Source: Saturnia japonica
Taxonomy: Eukaryota; Arthropoda; Insecta; Lepidoptera; Saturniidae
Direction of reading: 5' to 3'
DNA length: 64,000 bases
NCBI GenBank assembly: GCA_033032175.1
Contig: CM065334.1
Location: 1,237,705 to 1,301,704 of the forward strand
Part shown: one piece after another, positions 45,966 to 57,000 of the stretch
How positions within the stretch are numbered: the first letter of the stretch is position 1
Layout of the letters: each line of letters starts with the position of its first letter
Notes under the pieces: model-generated
Databases searched by the model: none
What the model was told of the DNA's origin: nothing
Seen by the model: only the letters and a program-made list of their open reading frames with translations
Program-made: the position numbers and the translations under genes

Positions 45966-46931
45966 TCTATACAATTAATAAAATTGTTTGTTGTTTGTAA
46001 TGTCAAAATAAAAGCTTTCTACAAAATAGATCAGAAAGTACATATGATACCTACAACAAAAAATCTATTTTTAACACTTTTGTCTGTCTCTTTGTTGCGG
46101 GTAATCTCCGAAACGGTTTGACCAATTTTGACGGGAATTTCATTGGTAGATAGCTGATGTTTTAAGGGGTCGTTTAAGCTAATTTAATTTTTTTTTTTTA
46201 AACCAGTCGTGGTGAATAAATTCGAGCACTTAAATGGCCTACGCTATGTAAACCTTATACGATATAGCAAATTAATGTACTTCATAATTGTAGATATTAA
46301 AAATATCTACAAAACGTCAGTGAGAGTGTATGTCTACTTTCTAAGGAACACCCACAATAAGCATTTATGTCTTTAAAATAACCTGAAACACATTTACATA
46401 TATTATGTACTAGCTGTGCCCGTGGCTTCGCTCACGTGGACTACAGAATGCCCGAGCGAATCTTGCTCCCCCGCTCCCGGCTATTTTAAAGACAAAAATG
46501 CTTATTGTGGGTGTTCCTTAGAAGATAGATGTATACTTTCGCGAACTTTTTTGTAGGTCTTTTTATTGCCTATGATTATGTACTACATTAATTTACTATA
46601 TCTGTTTTTGTTTACTCAGCATAAACCATTTAAGCGCCCGAATTTATTCACCATGACCAGTTTTTTTTTATTTGTGCGGAAACCTAATTCTTTTTCTAAA
46701 ATAAAAGTAGCCCAAGTTACTCCCTATATCATCAGCTATTTATCAGTGAAAGTTCCGACAAAATCGGTCAAACCGTTTCGGAGATTACCCGGAACAAACA
46801 GACTGACAGACAGACAAAAATTTTAAAAATGGGTATTTTGTTATAATATTGTATATACTTTTTATGCATTTAGTAAAAAACTGTTATTTTGACATTACAA
46901 ACAGACACTTCAATTTTATTAATTGTATAGA
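45966..46931. mobile_element. Foldback pair of family A copies
   Basis: 45966-46386 is a plus-oriented copy starting TCTATACAATTAATAAAA and losing its CTAG end. 46412-46931 is a minus-oriented copy with CTAG at 46412-46415 and TCTATAC (reverse) at 46925-46931. Together they form an imperfect inverted repeat of about 0.97 kb with its centre at about 46.4 kb. Confidence 0.65.
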
Positions 46932-47299
46932 TAGTTCACTTTTCAAAATAGCGAACCCTCCAAGAACGTAAGCGCTAAGTATATTTGCCATTTCGAAGTT
47001 AAATTGCAAATAGCCCTACAGTCGCCGGAATTCGCGAGTTGTGAGTACATACATTTATTCCTGGCAAATAACCCGAGTTTGCAGTTCCCAGCCGTCATGG
47101 TTAGTAGACCTTTTAAGGAATTTCTAGAGATTTTCCGAAGTATCTATTGATTTTGTGTTGCTTAATTTTTCCTTATACAATTTCTTTCCGACCATATAAC
47201 GTACAGATAATGAGTAACTGTTTAAAAACGTAAGTTTTAAATTTATTCCATCTCTGCAGCCAACACACCCGATTAATATATCGTTTTATTTATTTACCG
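46932..47299. other. No gene recognised
   Basis: Unique-looking AT-rich sequence between the foldback pair and the hAT-type MITE. Confidence 0.3.
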
Positions 47300-47879
47300 T
47301 AGTGATGCAACTCGATTAGCATTTTGTGACTCGCGCCATTCGAGTAATTTTACTACGTCACTCGAGTAAACTACTTACACTCTTTACAAATCGAGTAAGA
47401 ATTTATCACCCGAGCTGAGTTTCGATTAAAAAATTTTAAATACCTTCATTAAATTAGCAATATTTGGTTATATGAAATAAAATACAAAATATTATTTACT
47501 TTATTTATCTCATTATTCAACAAAGAAAAAATAAAATGACTTCTTACGACTAATTAAGTTGCCATGTAAAAATGACTTTAAATTGCAAATAAGAACTTAT
47601 CAGTTTTATCACTTTTGATGCTATATACTAGGTACTATAATAACAAAAATATAATTTTTAATCACACTTTCATATAACAATAACAAAACTATAAAAAGCC
47701 GCACGTAAATTCAACTAACGTTTGTTTACATTCAATTAGCAAGTTTGATCTTGTAAAGTCCCGACGTATACTAGTGACGTAGTGACATCTAGCGGAGCGC
47801 GTAGCGTAGCGCTTGAATACGAGTTTAACAAATTCACTCGAGTCACTCGAGTAAAAAAACGGCTCGAGTCGTATCACTA
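47300..47879. mobile_element. hAT-type MITE, 580 bp, with 8-bp TSD
   Basis: TAGTGATGCAACTCGA at 47300-47315 pairs with the reverse of TCGAGTCGTATCACTA at 47864-47879 (14 of 16). Flanks ATTTACCG (47292-47299) and ATTTCCCG (47880-47887) agree at 7 of 8. Sub-terminal CACTCGAGT motifs repeat near both ends, as transposase-binding repeats do in hAT elements. The 62-codon antisense frame inside is not a credible gene. Confidence 0.7.
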
Positions 47880-47980
47880 ATTTCCCGTACTTGCGTACAG
47901 TTTGTCCAGATTAGTTGATGTTCATTGTTAGTATTCTGCTCCTAAGAGTCATATCTTGAAGTTAAGTTATAAAGCCTACT

Positions 47981-48515
47981 AGCTGTACCAGTGGCTTTGC
48001 TCACGTGGAACACAGAATTCCCGCGCGAATCTTGCTCCCCGCTCCCGGCTATTTATTTTAAAGACAAAAATGTTTATTGTTGATGTTTCATTATAAGATA
48101 GATGTATACTCTCCGTGAATTTTTTTGTAGGTCTTTTTAATGCCTACAATTATGTTGTACATTAATTTGATATATCTCTTATAGTTTTCAGCGTATGTCA
48201 TTTAAGCGCCCAAATTGATTGACCATGATCAGTTTTTGAAGTGAAACTTCTTTATCGACGTATGGGAGAAATTTTGTGGCAGCGTCACGTTTTTCGGTTA
48301 CACGCCATGTTGCTTTTTTTTATTTGTGCGGAACCCTAAATCTTTTTCTAAAATAAAAGTAGTCTAATTACTCCCTATAATGTCAGCTATCTATCAGTGA
48401 AAGTCCCGTCAAAATCGGTCGAACCGTTTCGGAGATTACCCGCAACAGACAGATAGTATAGTTATCGTATATACTTTCTTAACCATTTAGTAAAAACCTT
48501 AAAAACAGACACATC
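47981..48515 (-). mobile_element. Family A Helitron-like repeat carrying a MITE arm
   Basis: CTAG (47981-47984) CTGTACCAGTGGC to AGACACATCAATTTTATAAA. Between GATCAGTTTTT and ATTTGTGCGG lies an 80-bp foreign piece (48238-48315). Confidence 0.6.
48238..48315. repeat. Solo arm of the 16.7-kb inverted-repeat family
   Basis: GAAGTGAAACTTCTTTATCG followed by GCAGCGTCACGTTTTTCGG and TTACACGCCATG matches the arms at 16731-16806 and 17882-17968 and is absent from other family A copies. Confidence 0.5.
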
Positions 48516-50214
48516 AATTTTATAAATATCCTTCTTTAATAAATATGCTATAAAATACAAAGAGATTTTTTTCAATCTGAGTATTATAAAAATACAGTTT
48601 GCATTAGATACTAAAAGTTTTGATAATATCGACTTCAGACGATCGATCGATATTTTGAAAGCCTTCGAATATATCGGAGGGATTGTGCGGGAACTGCAGT
48701 GGCAGCACTGTTCAGTTGTAGAAAGTAGAGCACTCTAGTGTTAAATTAGCAAAAGTTTTCTAATGTAAACAACCTATTTTAGTAAGTAGTAGGAACCCAT
48801 AGATAATACACTAATACGGGATGTAGGAACCATTCTCTTTGTGAATATGGCTTAGAGGATGGTTCCCTGATCACATTTTTTTTTATTGTTCCAAAAACAG
48901 ATATTCCCTTTATGACATTTTACCTCCTTCTCCTCCTCGTCCTATGTATTTTACATACCTTTAGTAATTAGTAATCCTCTCATTTTACATGTTATGCCTC
49001 AGTTTATCCTAATTAACTAAATAATGCTTTAATTAGATGTTCTGTATTTAATTTGTTGTGTATGTATTTACTACTTTTGGATATATTAATAACTCGGTTT
49101 GTATACATACTACACATACTAAAAATTATTCTTTTTTGGACTTTTATCATATAACAATTAATTTCCTTCGTTTATAACTCTACCTACCACAGAGAATGTA
49201 CATTCATATCTACTGACATTGGCGAAATTGTGTTATTTACACACGGTGCCATAATTAAGAAGAAAATCGATATATTTGCATGCTATAATACATTTAAAAA
49301 ATTCATACGACAAGGTAATTTGTGAACTTGTTTTTGCGTTTTTGTATTGGGCTCTTTAATATTTATAATTTTATTATATTATTGATACATAGTTGGTGTA
49401 TCGACATCTCTCGGGACTGTTATTTGTGATAGTAATAGGAACTCGTATTGTTTATTGCTAGATTATGTGGGAACTAATTTTGGTTTGTGTTTCATTTTTT
49501 CTTGTAAATTTGTATTAAGGAATTGTAACTGTTTGTTTCCTTTGTAATAAATAAATAAATAAGAAGAAGGTGTAGTACATACATTAAAAGAACATTTTAA
49601 AAAATGATAAAAATTTGGCTTTTACCAATAACCAATTACCGTACTCGTGGTCATAATGACTATAAAGGTGAAAAATTTCTCAAATCCCGTCACATTTTTA
49701 AAGTTACTGAAGTAGAAAATACAATTATAAAAGCAGTATGTAATAACTTTGAAAAGTAGTTGCTCAAGCGAGTATTCCTAGTGTATATGATGCTAAAGTT
49801 ATTGTATGTAGTTATTAAAGTTATATCGTCCATTTGATAAAATTAATTAATTCTGGTATAAATAGTAAAAATCTTGGGTTGGATTTAGATTCGTTTGGCA
49901 CGAATGGGGGGTAGAAATCGACAGAGATTAGATCCTTGATTATGACAGTACCACTCTTATTTCAAAGTAATTCGCTGTTTTACCGAGAAAATTAATAAAC
50001 GCAATTCTACCTCAAAACCTAAAAAAAATATGGTTGCAAATATGTAAATACAAAATCTATAAAATGAAAAACAAAATTACGATTCAGTATTCTTATTCCG
50101 TCTTTGTGTTGGTAAATTGATGGTATGTAAGACGTACACAGAACATTTACTATGAAGACTGATGTAATGGATTATCCAGCCTTTATTTCTAACGAACGAA
50201 TATTTCCTAAAATG
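48516..50214. other. No gene recognised
   Basis: About 1.7 kb of AT-rich DNA with long C+T-biased plus-strand tracts. 48630-48680 holds clustered CGATCGAT motifs. A (AAATA)-type tail at 49545-49560 may end an unrecognised retroelement. No frame passes the splice and length criteria. Confidence 0.3.
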
Positions 50215-50600
50215 TAATAAAATAAAAGAAATTAGATTATCAGTGCCGTGCTTAGCGAGGTTTTTAAATAGTCTCAGGTTTTTTAATAAAATCCCGAAGC
50301 ATATTACTGATTTGCCGGACAACAAGTTCAAGGACCATGTCAAAAGGTTAATATAGGGTGGATCATTATGTGAATGATAGTGATGTCTGGAAGGGACTCC
50401 CTCTCTGTGCATCCACTAATATATTATTATTGTTTCATATTAACACTTTTGTATAGTTGGAAAAAAAAGATAATCCCGATCGAGTTTCTTGCCGGTTCGT
50501 CTCGATGTCTGGGATATTTTCCGAACCGGTAGTAGTGTTTTGACGTTCTTAAGTGCCTTCTTAGGGCTAATTTAAATAGAGATTTTTTAAATTTTGAATT
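50215..50600 (+). pseudogene. Non-LTR retrotransposon 3' end
   Basis: Same element as 7390-8020. The C-terminal NKIPKHITDLPDNKFKDHVK stretch is encoded, with a break, at about 50275-50345. The 3' UTR follows with CCCGATCGAGTTTCTTGCCG and CTTCTTAGGGC. It ends just before the mariner. Confidence 0.6.
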
Positions 50601-50681
50601 TTTATTTTGACAATAGAAGAATTTAGATGTAGAAATCGCCAAAAGTAATTTTCGCATCGCATTTTAATCTTTTTTGTCATC

Positions 50682-51701
50682 ATGGATACGTTAAAAATTC
50701 GAGTAATTATGGAATATGAGTACCGTCGTGGCAGCAACGCGGCACAAGCGGCACGCAACATCAACGACGTTTACGGAGCTAACACTACAAACCAACGCAC
50801 CACCTGTTATTGGTTTGGTCGCTTCCGTTCTGGGAATTTCGACCTGAAAAATGAACCTCGCGGTCGTCCGAAGACTTTGGTCGACAATGACGAATTAAAG
50901 GCGATTGTGGAAGCTGATGATACACAATCTACGGCTGAATTAGCGGCAGCTTTCGACGTTAGCGTCAAAACAATATTGGTCCATTTGCGTCAAATTGGCA
51001 AGGTAAAAAACCTTGACAAATGGGTGCCCCACGAACTCAATGATCGCCAGCGAGAAGTACGCGTCGAGACGTTCCTTGCACTGCTTAACAGACACACAAA
51101 TGAAGGAATTTTGAACCGCATTGTTACCTGCGATGAAAAATGAATTCTGTTTGATAACCGTAAGCGCTCAGTAAGTTGGTTGGATCCTGGTTCAGCACCT
51201 AAACAATACCCTAAACGAAAACTTACCCCTAGAAAAGTGATGGTCACTGTTTGGTCGTCTAGCGCCAGTGTGATTCATCACAGCTTCTTACCAAACGGGG
51301 TGAGCATTACTGCAGATGTGTACTGTGAAGAACTGAACACAATGATGGAGAAGCTGGCACATCTCCAACCAGCATTGGTCAATCGCTCGTCTCCGCTGCT
51401 CCTGCACGACAACGCGCGACCTCATACTGCACAGCAGACTGTCTCCAAGTTGCAAGAACTGAGGTTGGAAGTTTTCCGTCATCTGCCCTACTCACCAGAC
51501 CTTGCGCCTACAGACTACTACTTTTTCCAGAATTTGGATAACTCCTTGGCGGGAAAAAAATTCAATACCCGAGAGGCAGTACAAAATGCCTTTGAAGAAT
51601 TTGTTGCCTCCCGTCCAGCTGATTTCTTTAAGAAGGGCATCAATAAACTGCCACTGCGCTGGCAAAGATGCATTGATTGCATGGGTGATTACTTCGATTA
51701 A
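50682..51701 (+). pseudogene. Mariner transposase (cecropia subfamily) with one in-frame stop
   Basis: A complete-length mariner transposase frame of 340 codons, broken only by TGA at 51141-51143. Upstream part: paired helix-turn-helix DNA-binding region (about residues 1-110), linker motif KWVPHEL, then TCDEK with the first catalytic Asp. The stop sits where the family has Trp. The downstream part continues in the same frame: the second Asp in HDNARPH and the third in YSPDLAPTDYYFF, 34 residues apart (DD34D), ending CMGDYFD. The WVPHEL, CDEK and HDNARPH blocks and overall sequence fit the cecropia subfamily, to which the human SETMAR domain also belongs. TIRs were not found next to the ORF. 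No other damage is visible, so inactivation is recent or the truncated protein is tolerated. Confidence 0.85.
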
Positions 51702-51941
51702 TACAAATAAAAAATACATGAAAAAAATCGTTTCAATTTTTTCATACAAAACGGCAATTTCATAGGTAAAGACCTAATATTTGTCCATTGATAAAAAACT
51801 TAAAACAATATGTACATATCTGGTAAAAATAATTGTTTATTTATTTAATTTTTCTTTATTTTTGTCTGTGGGACACGTTATTGGGTACGTCAACTTAAAG
51901 AAAATGTCATGTCATCGTTCAATGAAAATACACCATCATCA
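51702..51941. other. Mariner 3' flank
   Basis: AT-rich. No terminal repeat partner was found upstream of 50682, so the mariner borders stay open. Confidence 0.3.
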
Positions 51942-52577
51942 TCATCATCATTTCGGCCGTAGGACGTCCACTGCTGAACATAGGCCTCCCCCATAGATCT
52001 CCAGAGCGACCGATCTTGTGCGGCCTGCACCCAACGGCTCCCAGCGACTTTTATTATGTCGTCTTTCCATCTAGTGGGGGGCCGTCCTACGCTGCGCTTT
52101 CCGGTGCGTGGTCTCCACTCGAAAACCTTTCTGCCCCAACGGCCGTCAGTTCTCCGAACTATGTGCCCCGCCCACTGCCACTTCAACTTGCTAATCCTTT
52201 TGGCTATGTCGGTGACCTTAGTTTGTCTACGGATCTCTTCATTTCTCGATTCGAGAGCCCCATATGAGAGCCTTGAGCTTTCTTATGAGGCCCACAGTGA
52301 GCGACCAAGTCTCTGTGCCGTATGTCATCACTGGCAACACACACTGGTCAAAGACTTTCGTCTTGAGGCACCGAGGTATTTTGGACGAGAAGACGTCGCG
52401 CAGTTTCCCGAACGCTGCCCAGCCGAGTTGGATTCGTCGACTGACCTCTTTTTCAAAGTTGGACCTACCTAACTGGACTGTTTGTCCCAGGTAGACATAT
52501 TCTTCAACAACTTCTAGACAAGAGTTCCCTACTGATACTGGGGTGGTGATACACAGTTGAGCGTTATCTTTTGACAA
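51942..52577 (-). pseudogene. RTE-clade retrotransposon, C-terminus and microsatellite tail
   Basis: The minus strand 52577-52239 encodes the C-terminal part of an RTE endonuclease/reverse transcriptase (EYVYLGQTVQLG; SRRIQLGWAAFGKLRDVF; QCVLPVMTYGTETW). An internal deletion with a frameshift near 52240-52260 removes about 20 residues; 52260-51950 goes on with WQWAGHIVRRTDGRWG, RPPTRWKDD and WTSYGRN. The copy ends in repeated GAT codons (plus strand CATCATCATCAT, 51944-51958), the short-repeat tail typical of RTE elements. It is 5'-truncated and dead. Confidence 0.8.
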
Positions 52578-53057
52578 GTGACTTTATACATATTGATAAG
52601 TGTTGAAATTGTGGCTTCAAAATTACATACTCATATTGAAGAAATTTTAGTAAAGTCAACTTTTACCTTAGTTCTATTTATTGAATGACGATGTCACGCG
52701 CGTTTTAGCGACATGTTTTTCATTTATCAAAACATTTTCTATTTTTCATTTCTCTCTGAAAGCCACGCAGACGAAGTCGTAGGCAAAAGTTTGTACGAGA
52801 TAAATTTATTAAAAACAACTAGCGCCATCTATGGTATATTGGTGGGACTATGTGAGAGCTTCATGTAAATACTACGTGACGGTAAGCGAACGCAATAAAG
52901 AACACGAACACGCCTTATATTGATAAATATTTATTAGTGGAAGTTAAGATGGCGTTACTATCGCAAAAAGGTCTAATCAAATTTAATTATGTACCCACTG
53001 TTATCTTTTTACTTTTTGTGGTGTTCCAGTTCATAGATAATACAAAGTCGAGTTGTT
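52578..53057. other. No gene recognised
   Basis: AT-rich; CCACGCAGACGAAGTCG (about 52762) resembles a Lep1 tail fragment. Confidence 0.3.
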
Positions 53058-53230
53058 TAGACCGTCGGGAAAACGATTCGATGTCCGCAGGTTCTAAGCC
53101 CGGCAAGTACTAAAAACTTTTGTGGAATTTGCCTACATTTACTAGTTCAAATTGGTAACAATTTGGACTGTCGGTCAAGGTAAATAACGTGAGGACTTCG
53201 TCGTGAACTGGCGTGGTATTTTTAATTATG
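53058..53230 (+). mobile_element. SINE fragment related to 1388-1615
   Basis: GATTCGATGTCCGCAGG followed by TTCTAAGCCCGG is a mutated B-box region. GAACTGGCGTGGTATT corresponds to GGACTGGCGTGGTAAT at 1535. Confidence 0.45.
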
Positions 53231-53309
53231 TATTGTGAAAGTTTGAGATTTCGTAATATAGTTGTTTGACTTCAAAATCAAATAAACGAGCGAAATAAAA
53301 ATGTATTTA

Positions 53310-54082
53310 TTAGAGCCGATGTGAACTATTACCAAAAAAATTATAAATTTTACTTTTCAGTACAATTTCTTCGTCGCTATAACTAGACACATAGTCGATT
53401 TTGTTATATTTTTCAAAATTGTGACTTTTTTTATCAAGTGCGTCGTATTTTTTGCTACCATGTCTCATCAGTGCATTGTATAAATTGAGTTTTATCCATT
53501 TGCCCTCATCGCTGTAACTGGATTCTTCGATAATCTTATTTATCTTCAATTCTCTATGCATCTCATAATTTAAATTGTTTATTTTAGTAGATCTGTGGTA
53601 TGAAAATGATTTAGAATTTGTTTGTGATCGACCACCATATTGTTTTGTTTTGACATTAGGCAGATCATTTAAGGAGTTAGTTACAGGAATAAAATTTATA
53701 TATTTATTTTCGTGGAATTTTCTAGAAAACTTATTCGATGTAGTCTTGCGTTTAAATTTTAATTTATTATCTTTGGCACTGGAATGTATAATATTTTTCT
53801 TCAACATATTATTTCTAAGATAATATTCATATATGTGAGAAAGTCTTCTCTCGTGCTTTCTTTGTTTTGTAAAATATATTTTTGTTTTCTTTCTCTTTCT
53901 ATTTACTGTTTTATCTTGAATCTTATAGTGTTTGAGATGTTTTTCATACATTTTCGTATGATTCATTTTGATCTGTTCGAATTTGCCATGTATTTTATAG
54001 TGTTTCTTGTGTTGCCTTGTAGTATTTGAACGGAATTTTCGTTTCTGTATATTTTTATTGTTTTCAGAGATACGACCTGTAT
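53310..54082 (-). CDS. Probable last exon: basic, low-complexity tail
   Basis: Open for 257 codons (and in fact up to about 54153), unusual in AT-rich DNA. Preceded by a good acceptor (CTTACCATTTCAG) and followed by AATAAA just after the stop. The product is rich in Lys, His, Asn, Ser and Tyr, and its last 75 residues hold an internal duplication: SSYSDEGKWIKLNLYNAL against SSYSDEEIVLKSKIYNFF. No domain is recognised. If the phase match to 55062 is accidental, this would be the 3' exon of another gene; the opposite-strand frames are shadows. Confidence 0.45.
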
Positions 54083-57000
54083 CTGAAATGGTAAGAAGGA
54101 ATATGGACTTATCGAAAGATAAACGTTCTTTTGTCGCATTTATTAGAGGGTAAAATTGTTAAGTTAGCCGTTAATGATAATAATGTGAATTCTTTTTACC
54201 CAGCCCCGGATCTAGAAAACACCCTGTTGGTCCCACATCTTAAGGGTTCATTCCGAAGTTATAAAAAAAAAAAAAATAGTATTTCCTTTCAAAATATTTT
54301 CACACATGAAGTCACACAAATGAAAAGTTAGAACAGTGCAAATTTATTAAAAGTATATTATCCTGATCACAAAAAATGCCACCCATTATTATATTTGTGA
54401 TTTTTTTTAAACGCTGCGGAGAGGGGGCGCCACTATCAAGTTTTTGCCCCGATTCGAAAAAATTTTTAGATCCGAGGCTGATTTTACCGACTGTTTTTTT
54501 TCTTAAATTGTGTAAAAATAATTTGAATTACACGAATTAATAACATTTTTTTAACTAACTTCAAGCAAAAAGGAGGAGGTTTTAATTCAAATGTGTTTTT
54601 TTTAATGTATGTTCAGCTTTGTTTATTATCCGATTTGGATGAATCTTTTTTTTATTGGCAAGGGGTGGTTCCATTAAAATTTCATTTACATTGGACCTTC
54701 GACTTTGAAGATGCACCGGTGAACTCCTCGAAAACATTGAAGATGGTTATCTTTTTCGTTGTTGTACATTCGAATTGAGTAACATAACTGTCTTTTGGTG
54801 AAGTCGGTTTAAAACTCGATTGCAACAAAAACATTACAAAAAAAAAAAATTACATTTTATTTCATTTCAATTTCCAGAGAACGTAAATATTATATAGCCT
54901 ATGTCACTTCTACTATTAAGACGAATCTAACGACACCTCGTATTCTAAAATCCATCCAGCCTTTTAGGTTACAGAGCGTGACAAAGAAATAGACATACAT
55001 ACGCTAGAAAAACAATAACCCTCCTTTTTGCAGTCGGGAAAAATGAAGACAGTGCCGATACCTTTCTGAGAGAATTTAACTGCTGAAGCTTCACGAGTTT
55101 CATCAGCAAACCTTCGTATTGGGAAATGTTTTAGCAGTGCCTTGTTAAGGTTGTCCAAAAGTATCTTCTTCTTTTCCGTCCCCATCATCCTCTTGAACGG
55201 TTCTAGAAGTGCTTCGTCAATGACTTCGATAGCCAACACTCTGGCCGTCTTTGCTGTGTTCGGGAATGCTTTCACGCCCTCTAACGACTGGAATCAGTGT
55301 ATTAAACTTTTCAACAAGTTCGTGCGCGACCGTCCTTTGTTGCGACAGCCGATAACGGGGGAGGGTTTTGTAGCGGGGAAGGGATGCGCATGCAATTGCG
55401 TGACGTAGGCGAGCAGTCACAGTACACTAAAGTAAACAGTATTACACTTTACGTAATTTATAATAACTAGGTGTGCCCGCGGCTTCGCTCACGCGGACTA
55501 CAAAATTCCATCGATCGGCCACATACGCGTACCTTGCTTTCCCGCTCTTGGTTGTTATAAAGAAAAAAATGGTTATTGTGGGTGTTCATTAGAAGATAGA
55601 CTTGTGGATTTTTTTGTGGGTCTTTTTTATTATCTAAAATTATTTTGGACATTAATTTGCTATATCTCTTATGGTTTACTCAGCGTAAGCCATTTAAGCG
55701 CCCGAATAGATTCATCAAGACCAGTTTTTTTTTATTTGCGCAGATCCGTTACTCTTTTTGTAAAATAAAAGTAGCCTAAGTTACTGCCTATAACATCAGC
55801 TGTCTATCAGTGAAAGTCCCGTCAAAATCGGTCCAACCGTATCGGAGATTACCCAGAACGAACAGACAGGCAAACAGAGAAAAAAATTTAAAATTGGTTT
55901 TTTGTTATAGGTATCGTATAAACTTTCATTTGCATTTAGTAAAAAGCTTTTATTTTGACATTACAAAGAGACACTTTAATTTTGCTAATTGTATATTATA
56001 GATTAGTCAAACCTACATCCCCAGTACTGATTTGAATCGACTAATATATTATTTCACTTGAAAAGGTGCATCTTTAATTAAAGTTTTTAGGTAACAGTGT
56101 TAGGTTCTATAATAACATTCCGAAGCACATTCCTGATTTACCGGACAACAAGTTCAAGGACCATGTCAAGCGGGCTTTACTGTCATAAGGATATTGTAGT
56201 TTGGATCATTATGTGTATGATAGTGATGTGATCCACAAAATTAAATAGGTTATATTACTAGCGGTCGCTCAATGATCGAAATTCGATCAGCGACTTTTTG
56301 ATTATAGACTATTTTCTGTTTGACATTTACAGTATTCATGAACCTAAACAATGAGTATTAACAACATCACTTGCTGTCACTTATCGTTCAATGGCATTGG
56401 TCGGGTTAGGATTCGCAATATTAATTAGTTTAATTGAATATATTAGTAACAGATATTATAGATAAATTTTAGCTTTCTGCACTCCTTCTCCATATAAACT
56501 TTAACCATGCCAAATCTCACAGACTTCCGTGGGCGCAATACGCTTAAAAAGGGGTAGAAAAGTTTTGCTTCACGTATTAATATAATGATTACATTAAACT
56601 CAAATATGTACCATTAAATATAATTCTATTAAGTTAATACTATTGAAAAAAGAAGGTAAACCCGATCGAGTTTCTTGCCGGTTCTTCTCGATGACTGGGA
56701 TGTTTTCCGAAACGGTGGTAGAAACTGCCGTTATTTTTTAACTTCAAGTTCGTTGGCGCTTACCTCGAAAAGTCTGATGCCCTCGTGATCCTTGTATAGC
56801 GAGTCTGCGTAGTCCACTACTGCATTCATCACTGGCGACATTACAACCCTTCTATGCGTTAAATAATAATATGCAAGGGAACATTGACCTTAAAAAAAGA
56901 AAAAAAAAATATTTTACTATTGCAAAATTCGAAACGATTTTATTTGAAACAAATAAGCGACCCAGGGCTCACAACCGTACAATAAACGTACTCTTGCGTA

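Noticed and set aside
52016..52494. Several plus-strand frames of 76-138 codons
   Set aside because: Antisense shadows of the RTE C-terminus, which has recognisable motifs on the minus strand.
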